From VAZQ01 sp963771845 (GTDB taxonomy: Bacteria; Pseudomonadota; Alphaproteobacteria; Rhizobiales; Xanthobacteraceae), in contig CAVYVC010000041.1 in the NCBI GenBank assembly GCA_963771845.1, forward strand, positions 1 through 64,000: a stretch of DNA of 64,000 nucleotides. Reading direction: 5' to 3'. The first letter of the stretch is position 1; every line of letters starts with the position of its first letter. The notes beneath the pieces were generated by a model. It was not told where the DNA came from, made no database searches, and saw only the letters and a list, made by a program, of their open reading frames with translations. The position numbers and the translations under genes are program-made. This document shows positions 42,259 through 51,859 of the stretch, piece by piece.

Positions 42259-44595
42259 ATGGCACGTTCCTCAACGGACCTCCCGCGCATGCAAAATCAG
42301 TCCCGGGCTCGTGCTCCGTTCGGACGAAGTCTCAGCATCGTCTCACAAGCGCTTGAAAACGCGATCGGATCGCCGGCTCGGCCCAAGCTGCCGATGCTTC
42401 GCCAATATGATCTGATCGAACGGGTAAAGCGCTACAACCCTGCCGCGAGCGAGCCGCTTCTCAACCGCGCTTACGTTTATGCCATGCGTGCGCATGGCGA
42501 GCAGAAGCGAGCCTCAGGCGACCCTTACTTCTCCCATCCGCTCGCAGTGGCGGCAATCCTCACCGATCTCAAGCTTGATGATGCCACCATCGCGGCGGCC
42601 CTCCTCCACGACACCATCGAGGACACGCAGGCGACCCGCGCCGAGATCGATCAGATGTTCGGAAAGGACATCGGCGCGCTGGTCGAAGGTCTTACCAAGC
42701 TCAAAAAGCTCGATCTCGTAACCAAAGAGGCCAAGCAGGCGGAAAATCTCCGCAAGCTGCTGTTGGCAATCGCGGACGACGTGCGAGTGCTGCTGATCAA
42801 GCTCGCTGACCGGCTGCACAATATGCGCACCCTTTCACACATGCCTCCCGAAGCCCGCCGGCGCGGCGCGCAAGAGACGCTCGACATCTATGCTCCGCTG
42901 GCCGGTCGCATGGGCATGCACGAAATGCGCGAGGAGCTCGAGGATTTGGCGTTCCGCGAGCTCAATCCCGAGGCCTATACGGTGGTGAGCGAACGGCTCG
43001 ATCAACTTGAGGCAAAGAATGTCGGGCCGGTTGCTGAAATCGAACAGCAGCTCACGAGGAAGCTCTCTGAGCGCGGAATCGAAGCAGAGGTCCGCGGCCG
43101 TCGAAAGCGAGCCTATTCGATATGGCGCAAGATGGAACGCAAATCCATCGGCTTCGAGCAATTGTCCGACATTTTCGGATTCCGCGTGATCGTGCAGACG
43201 CTGCCGCAATGCTATGAAGCGCTGGGGATCGTCCATACCACGTGGCCGGTGGTGCCGGGTCGGTTCAAGGATTACGTTTCAACACCCAAGCCGAACGACT
43301 ACCGCTCGATCCACACCACCGTGATGGGTCCCAGCCAGCAGCGGGTCGAATTGCAGATCCGTACACGTGACATGGAGGAAATTGCCGAATACGGCATCGC
43401 CGCTCACGCACTTTACAAGGACGGACTTGGCTCCCCGACGGAAATGCTATCGCGCGAATCGAGCGCCTATGCGTGGTTGCGCCGCACGATAGAACTGCTC
43501 GCGGAAGGGTCCACCCCGGAAGAGTTTCTCGAGCATACCAAGCTCGAATTGTTCCACGATCAGGTGTTTTGCTTCACACCCAAGGGCATGCTGATCGCGC
43601 TGCCTCGAGGCGCCAATGCCATCGACTTCGCCTATGCCGTCCACACCGACGTGGGCAACATGGCGGTCGGGTGCAAGATCAATGGCAAGATCGCGCCTCT
43701 TGTCTCGGAGCTCGTTAGCGGGGACCAGGTCGAGATCATTACATCAAGCGCGCAGGTCACCCCACCGGCGGCTTGGGAATCGCTCGTCATCACTGGAAAG
43801 GCAAGTGCCGCTATTCGCCGGGCCACGCGTGCTGCCGTGCGCCACCAATACGCCGGCCTCGGCCGGCGTATTGTCGAGCGACTCTGTCAACGGGCAAAAA
43901 TGCCCTACTCGGACGAAAAGCTCCAAGGCGCGCTGCGCCGCCTGGCGCATGCCTCGGTCGAGGAAGTGATGTCCGCGGTCGGCCGAGGTGAAATGCGCGC
44001 GGCCGATGTCGTGCGCGCCATGTATCCCGACTACAAGGAAGAACGCGCGGCCATTATCGGCCAGCAGCCCAAGGCCGAAAGCGGCTGGTTCGGGCTCAAG
44101 AAAGGCAAATCAGTAAAGGTCAAGGTCGCTGGCGAGCCGGGCGCGGCAATTCCCATCCGCGGCATCAATACTGATCTGCCGGTGCGCTTCGCGCCCAACA
44201 GCGGCGCCGTTCCGGGCGACCGCATTGTCGGCATTCTCACCCCCGGCGAGGGAATCACCGTCTACCCGATCCAGTCTCCGGCGCTGAAGGACTTCGAGGA
44301 TGTGCCCGAGCGTTGGCTCGATTTGCGCTGGGACGTCGACGAGCACACGCCGCAGCGCTTTCCTGCTCGCATTGTACTTCAGACGGTCAATGAACCCGGC
44401 TCGCTCGCACAGGTAGCCCAGATCATCGCCGAGCACGACGGCAACATCGACAATATTCGCATGGAACGGTCAGCCCCGGATTTCACCTCGGTTACGATCG
44501 ACCTTGAGGTGTTCGATATCAAGCATCTCAACTCGATTATCGCCCAACTGCGGGCAAAGGACGTGGTGGCCAATGCAGAACGGGTGAACGCATGA
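42259..44595 (+). CDS. rsh: Bifunctional (p)ppGpp synthetase/hydrolase RelA/SpoT
   Basis: The 778-residue enzyme has the HD hydrolase (FSHPLAVAAILTDLKLDD, AALLHDTIEDT), the synthetase (RKRAYSIWRKM, FKDYVSTPKPNDYRSIHT), the TGS domain (FCFTPKGMLIALPRGANAIDFAYAVHTDVG) and a C-terminal ACT domain (NEPGSLAQVAQIIAEHDGNI). It makes and breaks the alarmone during starvation. The start at 42259 adds about 45 residues over an alternative ATG at 42394 (MLRQYDLIERVKRY), where the homology begins. Which is used is not certain. Confidence 0.95.
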   Translation: MARSSTDLPRMQNQSRARAPFGRSLSIVSQALENAIGSPARPKLPMLRQYDLIERVKRYNPAASEPLLNRAYVYAMRAHGEQKRASGDPYFSHPLAVAAILTDLKLDDATIAAALLHDTIEDTQATRAEIDQMFGKDIGALVEGLTKLKKLDLVTKEAKQAENLRKLLLAIADDVRVLLIKLADRLHNMRTLSHMPPEARRRGAQETLDIYAPLAGRMGMHEMREELEDLAFRELNPEAYTVVSERLDQLEAKNVGPVAEIEQQLTRKLSERGIEAEVRGRRKRAYSIWRKMERKSIGFEQLSDIFGFRVIVQTLPQCYEALGIVHTTWPVVPGRFKDYVSTPKPNDYRSIHTTVMGPSQQRVELQIRTRDMEEIAEYGIAAHALYKDGLGSPTEMLSRESSAYAWLRRTIELLAEGSTPEEFLEHTKLELFHDQVFCFTPKGMLIALPRGANAIDFAYAVHTDVGNMAVGCKINGKIAPLVSELVSGDQVEIITSSAQVTPPAAWESLVITGKASAAIRRATRAAVRHQYAGLGRRIVERLCQRAKMPYSDEKLQGALRRLAHASVEEVMSAVGRGEMRAADVVRAMYPDYKEERAAIIGQQPKAESGWFGLKKGKSVKVKVAGEPGAAIPIRGINTDLPVRFAPNSGAVPGDRIVGILTPGEGITVYPIQSPALKDFEDVPERWLDLRWDVDEHTPQRFPARIVLQTVNEPGSLAQVAQIIAEHDGNIDNIRMERSAPDFTSVTIDLEVFDIKHLNSIIAQLRAKDVVANAERVNA

Positions 44596-44668
44596 ACGCA
44601 ATATCAGGAGTACCAGGCTGGTCGTGCTGGCACTGAAATTTTCGCTCGCGCGGTAACCGCACTGCATT

Positions 44669-45415
44669 ATGGCCCTTCCTTACCTCAGGCTCGGCGTCAA
44701 CGTCGATCACGTCGCAACGGTGCGCAACGCGCGCGGGGGCCGACACCCCGACCCCGTCAATGCAGCGAAGATCGCGATTGAAGCTGGTGCTGACGGCATC
44801 ACCGCACATCTGCGGGAGGATCGCAGGCACATCCGAGACGACGACATCGCGAGGCTCAAGGCCGAGATTGCAAAGCCGCTCAATCTGGAAATGGCTGCAA
44901 CCGACGAAATGATCCGCATCGCGGTGGCGACCCGGCCACATGCTGCTTGCCTCGTCCCGGAACGCCGGGAGGAGCGCACCACCGAAGGCGGGCTCGATGC
45001 TGCCGGGCAGCAGGTTCAACTCGCGCCCGCCGTTGCCAAGCTCAAGCAGGCGGGAATTCGCGTGTCGCTGTTCATTGCCGCCGAGCCGGCTCAGATCGAG
45101 GCCGCGGCATCGCTCGGCGCGCCCGTCATTGAAATTCATGCCGGCGCCTGGTGCGATGCGCTGGCCGAGCATCAGGTTGCCGAAGCACAATGCCAGTGGG
45201 AGCGCATTCGAGCAGGCGCGAAGCTCGCGCGCGAACATGGGCTGGAAGTTCACGCCGGCCATGGACTTGATTTTGACACCGCCGAGACCATCGCCGCCTT
45301 GAACGAGGTCGTCGAACTCAACATCGGGCACTTCCTGGTCGGCGAGGCAATCACCTGCGGGTTGTGCAATGCCGTCAAGGCCATGCGTGCGGCCATGGAT
45401 CGAGGCCGGCGATGA
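44669..45415 (+). CDS. pdxJ: Pyridoxine 5'-phosphate synthase
   Basis: The 248-residue enzyme begins LRLGVNVDHVATVRNARGG, then ITAHLREDRRHIRDDD and LNLEMAATDEM, the phosphate and substrate loops of PdxJ, and ends with HAGHGLDF and ELNIGHFLVGEAI. It closes the pyridoxine ring from 1-deoxy-xylulose phosphate and a 3-amino-acetone phosphate. The stop overlaps the ATG of acpS. Confidence 0.95.
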   Translation: MALPYLRLGVNVDHVATVRNARGGRHPDPVNAAKIAIEAGADGITAHLREDRRHIRDDDIARLKAEIAKPLNLEMAATDEMIRIAVATRPHAACLVPERREERTTEGGLDAAGQQVQLAPAVAKLKQAGIRVSLFIAAEPAQIEAAASLGAPVIEIHAGAWCDALAEHQVAEAQCQWERIRAGAKLAREHGLEVHAGHGLDFDTAETIAALNEVVELNIGHFLVGEAITCGLCNAVKAMRAAMDRGRR

Positions 45416-45825
45416 TTCTTGGCATCGGTTCCGATCTCATCGACGTGAGACGCATTGAGCGCACCCTCGAACGGCACGGCGAGCGTTTTCTCTCGCGCAT
45501 CTTTACCGCGACCGAGCGCGCCACTGCCGAGCGCAGGGCTCGCCGCAGCGAGACCTACGCCAAGCGTTTCGCCGCAAAGGAGGCTTGCGCCAAGGCGCTC
45601 GGCACTGGATTGCGCGCGGGCGTGTTCTGGCGCGACATGGGCGTGGTCAATTTGCCCTCCGGCCGTCCCACGATGAAGCTCACCGGCGGAGCGCTCACTC
45701 GGCTGCGATCAATCACCCCGGCGGGATGCGAGCCGCGCATTGACGTTACCATTACGGACGAAGGCCCAATGGCGCAGGCGCTTGTCGTGATCAGTGCGGT
45801 GCGGCGTGAAGCCTTGCCAGCGTAA
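45412..45825 (+). CDS. acpS: Holo-[acyl-carrier-protein] synthase
   Basis: The start ATG 45412 is fixed by the ATGA overlap with pdxJ. The 137-residue protein reads MILGIGSDLIDVRRIE (Mg-binding Asp), TYAKRFAAKEACAKALGTGL (Mg-binding Glu) and RPTMKLTGGA. It transfers 4'-phosphopantetheine from CoA to ACP. Pairing with pdxJ is the usual arrangement in this group. Confidence 0.95.
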   Translation: MILGIGSDLIDVRRIERTLERHGERFLSRIFTATERATAERRARRSETYAKRFAAKEACAKALGTGLRAGVFWRDMGVVNLPSGRPTMKLTGGALTRLRSITPAGCEPRIDVTITDEGPMAQALVVISAVRREALPA

Positions 45826-45995
45826 GCGCACAGCCAGCGAGCAATATCAAGTCGCTCATTCAAGGTATTGATATACTATGACAAATCTCCGGTTCGGCGA
45901 TTCGCATGGCGCTTGCGGAACTTATCCCCCTTTGATTGCGCCGTTCCCTGCAAGCGGCTAGAACGGCGCGGCTCAATCAAATGGACAAGAGGCCG

Positions 45996-46751
45996 ATGAG
46001 TGTGACAGCGCAAGCCAGACGCAAAGAAGGCGGGATCGCCGAGACGGTGCGCGTGATCTTTCATGCGCTGATCATTGCACTCGTGATCCGCACCTTTTTG
46101 TTTCAGCCCTTCAACATTCCCTCCGGCTCGATGAAGGCCACCTTGCTGGTCGGCGATTATCTTTTCGTGTCGAAATATTCCTACGGTTACAGTCATTATT
46201 CCTTGCCGTTTTCGCCTCCGCTGTTTTCCGGCCGCATCTGGGCCTCGCCGCCGGACCGTGGCGACGTGCTCGTTTTCCGATTGCCCAAGGATGACACCAC
46301 CGACTACATCAAGCGCGTCATCGGACTTCCCGGCGACCGCATTCAGATGGTCGATGGGGTCCTGCACATCAACGGCCAACCGGTCAAGCGGGAGCGCATC
46401 GAGGATTACATCGAGACCGAGGAAGGCTCGCGCGCCACCCGGGTCAAACGATGGCGAGAGACGCTGCCGAACGGCGTGAGCTATACGACGCTCGATCTCG
46501 TCGATAACGGATTCTACGACAACACGCCCGTCTATGAGGTGCCTCAGGGGCACTATTTCATGATGGGCGATAATCGCGACAATTCCACAGATAGCCGCGT
46601 CCTCAGTCAGGTCGGGTATGTGCCAGTTGAGAATCTCGTGGGCAAGGCACAGATCATTTTCTTCTCAATTCGCGAGGGCGAGCACGCCTGGATGGTATGG
46701 CGCTGGCCGTGGTCGGTACGCTGGAACCGGCTGTTTACGTTGGTGCGATGA
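45996..46751 (+). CDS. lepB: Signal peptidase I
   Basis: The start could be 45981 or 45996 (MSVTAQARRKEGG); the latter is chosen on the usual protein length. One N-terminal membrane helix (VIFHALIIALVIRTFLF) is followed by IPSGSMKATLLVGDYLFVSK with the nucleophile Ser, and DYIKRVIGLPGDRI with the general-base Lys, then MMGDNRDNSTDSR. It cleaves signal peptides of exported proteins. The stop overlaps rnc, so it is co-translated. Confidence 0.93.
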   Translation: MSVTAQARRKEGGIAETVRVIFHALIIALVIRTFLFQPFNIPSGSMKATLLVGDYLFVSKYSYGYSHYSLPFSPPLFSGRIWASPPDRGDVLVFRLPKDDTTDYIKRVIGLPGDRIQMVDGVLHINGQPVKRERIEDYIETEEGSRATRVKRWRETLPNGVSYTTLDLVDNGFYDNTPVYEVPQGHYFMMGDNRDNSTDSRVLSQVGYVPVENLVGKAQIIFFSIREGEHAWMVWRWPWSVRWNRLFTLVR

Positions 46752-47566
46752 GCCGCAGGCCGAAAGCGAGCACCGTCTCAGGCAAAACCTCCCGTCCTTC
46801 CCACGACGAGCCTGCTTGCGGCTCGACCAAGACTGATGCCGTTCGGCGTCCCGCCAGCAGGAAACGCCGGGACCGCGGACCTTCTGACTTCGAAGAACAA
46901 ATCGGCTATCGGTTTTCCAATCCACTTTTGCTTGAACAGGCACTGACCCACATTTCCGCGCTGGCCGGCGCGCGTAACCGCGCGGCCTCATACCAGCGGC
47001 TTGAATTTTTAGGAGATCATGTCCTCGGGCTTGTCATCTCAGACATGTTGTTCCGCAACTTTTCGAAAGCCGACGAGGGCGAAATGTCGCGCCGGCTGGC
47101 CGATCTCGTGCGCAAGGAAGCCTGCGCCGAGGTGGCCCGCGCGATCAATATTGGCGAAGCGATCCGGCTTGGGTCGTCCGAAGCCAATGCGGGAGGGCGT
47201 AACAGAACCGCTATTCTCGCTGATGTGTGTGAAGCATTGATCGGAGCAATCTTTGTCGACGGAGGGTATTCCGCGGCGTGCGAATTTATTGAGCAGCTTT
47301 GGAGCGCGCGCATGCGCAAACCATCACAGCCGCTGCGAGATTCGAAAACTGCGTTGCAGGAATGGGCGCAGGCGCGCGGCCTGCCCACACCGGCCTATCG
47401 TGAAGTCGAGCGCAAGGGGCCCGATCACGATCCGGAATTCCGGGTGATCGTCGAGCTTCCCCAACTCGCGCCGGCAGAGGGCCTCGGCCGTTCGAAACGC
47501 GCGGCCGAGCAGGCCGCAGCCGCGGCCATGCTCACCCATGCCGGGGTCAGAGCGGACCGGGGTTGA
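46748..47566 (+). CDS. rnc: Ribonuclease III
   Basis: The start ATG 46748 overlaps the lepB stop. After a charged N-terminal extension of about 45 residues the enzyme shows ALTHISALAG, QRLEFLGDHVLGLVISD (signature; the usual EFLGD with catalytic acidic residues), DVCEALIGAIFVDGG and a C-terminal double-strand-RNA-binding domain (SKTALQEWAQARGLPTPAY). It cuts rRNA precursors and other double-stranded RNA. The extension is longer than in most RNase III. The stop shares a base with the era start. Confidence 0.95.
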   Translation: MSRRPKASTVSGKTSRPSHDEPACGSTKTDAVRRPASRKRRDRGPSDFEEQIGYRFSNPLLLEQALTHISALAGARNRAASYQRLEFLGDHVLGLVISDMLFRNFSKADEGEMSRRLADLVRKEACAEVARAINIGEAIRLGSSEANAGGRNRTAILADVCEALIGAIFVDGGYSAACEFIEQLWSARMRKPSQPLRDSKTALQEWAQARGLPTPAYREVERKGPDHDPEFRVIVELPQLAPAEGLGRSKRAAEQAAAAAMLTHAGVRADRG

Positions 47567-48471
47567 TGGCGCAGGAAGAGAGCCGCTGCGGGTTCATTGC
47601 GGTCATTGGTCCCCCGAACGTCGGCAAGTCTACTCTGATCAACGCGCTTGTCGGCGATAAGGTCGCGATCGTTTCTCACAAAGCTCAAACGACACGCTCG
47701 CCGCTGCGCGGGATTGCAATCGCGGGGCGCGCGCAGCTCGTCTTCATCGACACGCCGGGCATCTTCGTACCCCGGCGACGGCTCGATCGTGCAATGGTGG
47801 CGAGCGCCTGGGCGGGTGTCCAGGATGCAGATATCGCCGCCTGCATGCTCGACACCCAGCATGGGCTCGATGAGGTTACGACCAACGTTCTTGCGCGGCT
47901 GCGTGAAGTAGAGCGATCCAAAATCCTTGTGATCAACAAGATCGATCGGGTACGCAAGCCAGCGCTTCTACAATTGGCGGCCACCGCCAACAAGCCCGCA
48001 CAGTTTGCCGCGACATTCATGATTTCCGCACTGACCGGCGATGGGGTAGCGGACCTCAAAACGTGGCTCGCTGCGAATGTTCCGGCGGGGCCATGGCATT
48101 ATCCCGAAGATCAGGTCACCGACGCTTCGCTGCGCCAACTCGCCGCGGAGATCACCCGCGAGAAACTCTATTCGAGGCTGCACCAGGAGCTGCCTTACCA
48201 GGCGACCGTGGAGACTGATCAATGGCAGGAGCTCAGGGACGGCTCGATCCGTATCGAGCAGACAATCTACCTTGAACGCGAAAACCAACGAAAAATCGTG
48301 CTCGGCAAAGGCGGCAGCACGATCAAGGCGATCGGATCGCAGGCGCGCAGCGCGATCGCGAAAATGAGTGAGACGCCCGTGCATCTGTTTCTGTTCGTCA
48401 AAGTACGGGAGGGTTGGAGCGATGATCCCGAGCGGTACCGGGCAATGGGACTTGAGTTTCCCAAGGAATAA
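47566..48471 (+). CDS. era: GTPase Era, 30S ribosome maturation factor
   Basis: The ATG at 47566 is fused to the rnc stop (TGATG). G-domain motifs are GPPNVGKST (P-loop), DTPG, NKID and SALTGDG. The C-terminal KH domain shows ERENQRKIVLGKGGSTIKAIG. Era binds 16S rRNA and helps the small subunit assemble. Order rnc-era-recO is classical. Confidence 0.95.
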   Translation: MAQEESRCGFIAVIGPPNVGKSTLINALVGDKVAIVSHKAQTTRSPLRGIAIAGRAQLVFIDTPGIFVPRRRLDRAMVASAWAGVQDADIAACMLDTQHGLDEVTTNVLARLREVERSKILVINKIDRVRKPALLQLAATANKPAQFAATFMISALTGDGVADLKTWLAANVPAGPWHYPEDQVTDASLRQLAAEITREKLYSRLHQELPYQATVETDQWQELRDGSIRIEQTIYLERENQRKIVLGKGGSTIKAIGSQARSAIAKMSETPVHLFLFVKVREGWSDDPERYRAMGLEFPKE

Positions 48472-48473
48472 TC

Positions 48474-49220
48474 ATGCGATGGAGTGACGAAGCAATCGTA
48501 CTTGGAAGCAAGCGTCACGGGGAATCCAGTACGATCGTGGAACTTATGACGCGCGAGCATGGCCGCCATTTGGGGCTCGTTCGGGGAGGAACTGGCCGCC
48601 GGCTGCGCCCCATTCTGCAAGCAGGCAACGGCGTCAGCGCCGTCTGGCAAGCACGGTTGGACGAACATCTCGGGCTTTATGCCGTCGAAGGGATGGAGCT
48701 GCGGGCAGCATCGTTCCTGGCGGTGTCCCACGCGCTTTACGGACTGACGCACCTTGCCGAGCTCTGCCGGCTGTTACCGGAACGCGATCCCCATCCACGG
48801 GTTCACGCCGAACTGTCAGCCGTGCTCGATGAGCTCCTCGATCTGCACACGGCGGCATCCGGATTGGTGCGTTTCGAGCTGCTTCTTCTGGCCGAACTTG
48901 GTTTCGGACTCGACCTGGAAAGTTGCGCTGCGACAGGCACGACAACGGACCTTGTTTATGTGTCGCCCAAGTCGGGCCGGGCGGTATCGCGCCAGGCGGG
49001 CGAGCCTTGGAAGGAAAAACTGCTCCGATTGCCCGAATTTGTCCAAGGGCCGGATGCCGGCCAGCCCTCGGTCGAGGATATTTCCGCCGGTTTTGACCTG
49101 ACCGGTTTTTTCCTCCTGCGGCACGTGCTCGATCCACGAGGATTGCGGCTGCCGGATGCGCGCGCGAGTTTTATCGCGGCGCTACTCAACAGCAAAGCCG
49201 CCTCGGCAGTCGCCGGATAA
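48474..49220 (+). CDS. recO: DNA repair protein RecO
   Basis: The 248-residue protein starts MRWSDEAIVLGSKRHGESSTIVELMT, the OB-fold start of RecO, followed by HGRHLGLVRGG and a helical C-terminal region (LDELLDLHTAASGLVRFELLLLAELGFGLDLESC). RecO loads RecA in the RecFOR pathway of gap repair. It lies two bases after era and is part of the same operon. Confidence 0.92.
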   Translation: MRWSDEAIVLGSKRHGESSTIVELMTREHGRHLGLVRGGTGRRLRPILQAGNGVSAVWQARLDEHLGLYAVEGMELRAASFLAVSHALYGLTHLAELCRLLPERDPHPRVHAELSAVLDELLDLHTAASGLVRFELLLLAELGFGLDLESCAATGTTTDLVYVSPKSGRAVSRQAGEPWKEKLLRLPEFVQGPDAGQPSVEDISAGFDLTGFFLLRHVLDPRGLRLPDARASFIAALLNSKAASAVAG

Positions 49221-49281
49221 GGCGCGAGCGGCGGCAAGCCGTTCCCTTGTCCCTGCTGCGACTTCGCATTAATTCTGTCGC

Positions 49282-51528
49282 ATGAACACGCAACTGATTC
49301 CCCCCTCTGATCACGGCGCGCAAGAGATTGCACTGCATGAGGCACTGGAAGAGCGCTACCTCGCTTATGCGCTCTCGACCATTGTCAACCGGGCACTGCC
49401 GGACGCGCGCGACGGGCTCAAGCCGGTACACCGGCGGCTGCTTTATGCGATGCAGCAGCTTCGGCTGGATCCCGGCGCGGGGTTCAAGAAATGCGCGCGG
49501 GTGGTTGGTGATGTCATCGGCAAGTTCCATCCGCACGGCGATGTCGCCGTATATGACGCGCTCGTGCGCCTCGCGCAGGACTTTGCACAACGCTATCCGC
49601 TGATCGACGGCCAAGGAAATTTCGGCAATGTGGACGGCGATAACCCGGCTGCCATGCGCTACACCGAGGCTCGCCTGACGGAGATCGCGCACCTTCTGCT
49701 GGATGGGATCGACGAGGACGCAATCGACTTCAAGCCGACCTATGACGGGTCGGAAAATGAACCGGTTGTCCTGCCCGGCGCCTTTCCAAACCTTCTCGCC
49801 AACGGCTCGCAGGGAATCGCGGTGGGGATGGCCACATCAATCCCGCCGCACAATGCGGCGGAGCTCTGCGACGCCGCGCTTCACCTGATTTCCACCCCGA
49901 ACGCGAGGAGCCGCACGCTTCTGAAATACGTGCAGGGTCCCGATTTTCCGACCGGCGGCGTGATCGTGGATCCGCCGGATCTCATTGCGGAAGCCTACGC
50001 GACGGGGCGCGGGTCGTTTCGAGTGCGCGCCCGCTGGCACACGGAGGACACGGGCCGCGGAACCTATCTGATCATTGTGACGGAGATCCCGTGGCTGGTG
50101 CAGAAGGGACGGTTGGTCGAGCAACTCGCGGACCTTATTAACGAAAAAAAGCTGCCTCTGGTTGTGGATGCGAGAGACGAATCGGCTGAGGACATCCGGC
50201 TGGTGATCGAGCCTCGTTCACGCACTGTGAATGCTGAATTGCTGATGGAATCACTGTTCAGGCTGAGCGATCTGGAAGCGCGCATCCCGCTTAACATGAA
50301 CGTGCTGGTCAAAGGCCGCATTCCCAAAGTGGTCGGCTTGGCCGAAGTGCTGAGCGAATGGCTGGCGCACCGCCGCGAGGTCCTGCTGCGACGCGCGAAC
50401 TTTCGGCTCAGGCAGATCGAGCACAGGGTGGAGGTGCTTGGGGGATATCTCGTCGCATATCTCAATCTGGACAAGCTCATCAAGATCATTCGAAACCAGG
50501 ATGAGCCCAAGCCTGTGCTAATGAAAACATTCAAGCTTTCGGAGGTGCAGGCAGACGCTGTGCTGAACATGCGCTTGCGCAATTTGCGCAGGCTTGAGGA
50601 GATGGAGATCAGGAACGAGGACAAGCAGTTGCGGTCGGAGCGCAAGACAATCAAGGAGCTCCTGGGTTCCGAGCCGAAGCAGTGGAACAAGGTTGCGGAC
50701 GAGATCAGGGAACTGCGCGCGAAGTTCGGCCCCAAGACCGCGCTCGGCAAGCGACGCACGAACTTTGCAGAGGCCATCGAGCATGATGAAGCTGCGATCG
50801 AGCAAGCGCTCGTTGAACGCGAGCCGATCACCGTGGTTGTTTCCGAGAAAGGCTGGATTCGGGCGCTGCGAGGAACCGTCACCGATTTCTCCACCATCTC
50901 GTTTAAATCCGATGATGGGTTGAAATTCGCATTTCCCGCCGAAACGACCTCGAAATGTCTGCTATTCGCCAGCAACGGGCGATTCTACACGCTTGACGCC
51001 GCAAGACTTCCGGGCGGCCGCGGTCACGGCGAGCCGGTCCGGCTGTTCATCGATTTGGAGCAGGAAGCGGACCTGGTCGGTGTTTTTCGCGAAACTGGAG
51101 GGCGCCGGTTCATGGTCGCGAGCGCACAGGGACGTGGTTTTATTGTAAGTGAAGATGAATGCTTGGCCAACACACGCAAAGGAAAGCAGGTGCTCAATGT
51201 GAGCGCGCCCGACAAAGCGCGGGCCCTCGCGGTCGTCGAAGGGGAGCAGCTCGCCTGCATCGGCGAAAACCGCAAGATGCTTATTTTTCCGATTGAACAG
51301 GTTCCGGAAATGGGACGCGGTCGTGGCGTGCGTCTGCAGCGCTACAAAGATGGCGGCCTCAGCGATCTCAAGACTTTCACGGCAGCCGAAGGGCTTGCAT
51401 GGAGGGATAGTGCGGGCCGAGCTTACTCGCTGAGCTTGCGCGAGCTTGCCGATTGGCGCGGCAATCGTGCCGATGCAGGCCGGCTGGCGCCAAAAGGATT
51501 TCCGCGTAGCAACAAATTCAGCGGCTGA
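49282..51528 (+). CDS. parC: DNA topoisomerase IV subunit A
   Basis: The 748-residue protein has EERYLAYALSTIVNRALPDARDGLKPVHRRLLYAM with the active-site Tyr later in RYTEARLTE, and GDVAVYDALVRLAQDF. The C-terminal half is a beta-pinwheel (repeats such as GRGHGEPVRLF, GRGVRLQRYKDGG). With ParE it decatenates daughter chromosomes. Length (shorter than GyrA) and context behind recO fit ParC of alphaproteobacteria. Confidence 0.94.
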   Translation: MNTQLIPPSDHGAQEIALHEALEERYLAYALSTIVNRALPDARDGLKPVHRRLLYAMQQLRLDPGAGFKKCARVVGDVIGKFHPHGDVAVYDALVRLAQDFAQRYPLIDGQGNFGNVDGDNPAAMRYTEARLTEIAHLLLDGIDEDAIDFKPTYDGSENEPVVLPGAFPNLLANGSQGIAVGMATSIPPHNAAELCDAALHLISTPNARSRTLLKYVQGPDFPTGGVIVDPPDLIAEAYATGRGSFRVRARWHTEDTGRGTYLIIVTEIPWLVQKGRLVEQLADLINEKKLPLVVDARDESAEDIRLVIEPRSRTVNAELLMESLFRLSDLEARIPLNMNVLVKGRIPKVVGLAEVLSEWLAHRREVLLRRANFRLRQIEHRVEVLGGYLVAYLNLDKLIKIIRNQDEPKPVLMKTFKLSEVQADAVLNMRLRNLRRLEEMEIRNEDKQLRSERKTIKELLGSEPKQWNKVADEIRELRAKFGPKTALGKRRTNFAEAIEHDEAAIEQALVEREPITVVVSEKGWIRALRGTVTDFSTISFKSDDGLKFAFPAETTSKCLLFASNGRFYTLDAARLPGGRGHGEPVRLFIDLEQEADLVGVFRETGGRRFMVASAQGRGFIVSEDECLANTRKGKQVLNVSAPDKARALAVVEGEQLACIGENRKMLIFPIEQVPEMGRGRGVRLQRYKDGGLSDLKTFTAAEGLAWRDSAGRAYSLSLRELADWRGNRADAGRLAPKGFPRSNKFSG

Positions 51529-51859
51529 GGCAGGAGCGGCACAAGATTCGAACTGCATCCGCGTCCTGTTCACCCCGTCAAGAACACGATTGAGCTCGGC
51601 GCACAGCGGTAATGAGAACGGCGGCCGCAATGCTGCTGGCGCTGAAAAAAGCTCCTTGCCCACGATGCAGTGTGACGTTGGCGCAGGCAGCAGGCTTCAT
51701 GGCTTCACCAGCCCAACGGTAATCCTTCCCGTCCCGCAATCGTTCCCGCTTTGCCCGCCGGCCGGACAAGTTGAGCGATGGAATGGATAATTCCATCCGA
51801 AAAGCGCGAGTGGCCGGAATCTTGCCACCCATGCAATCTCCGGATCACTCCATTCGGCG
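51529..51859. other. Intergenic interval, no clear gene
   Basis: Between parC and the convergent lyase gene. A 36-codon forward frame with a CPRC pair (51613-51723) exists but has no ribosome site. A weak inverted repeat surrounds GGAATGGATAATTCC (51779-51793). Nothing else seen. Confidence 0.4.
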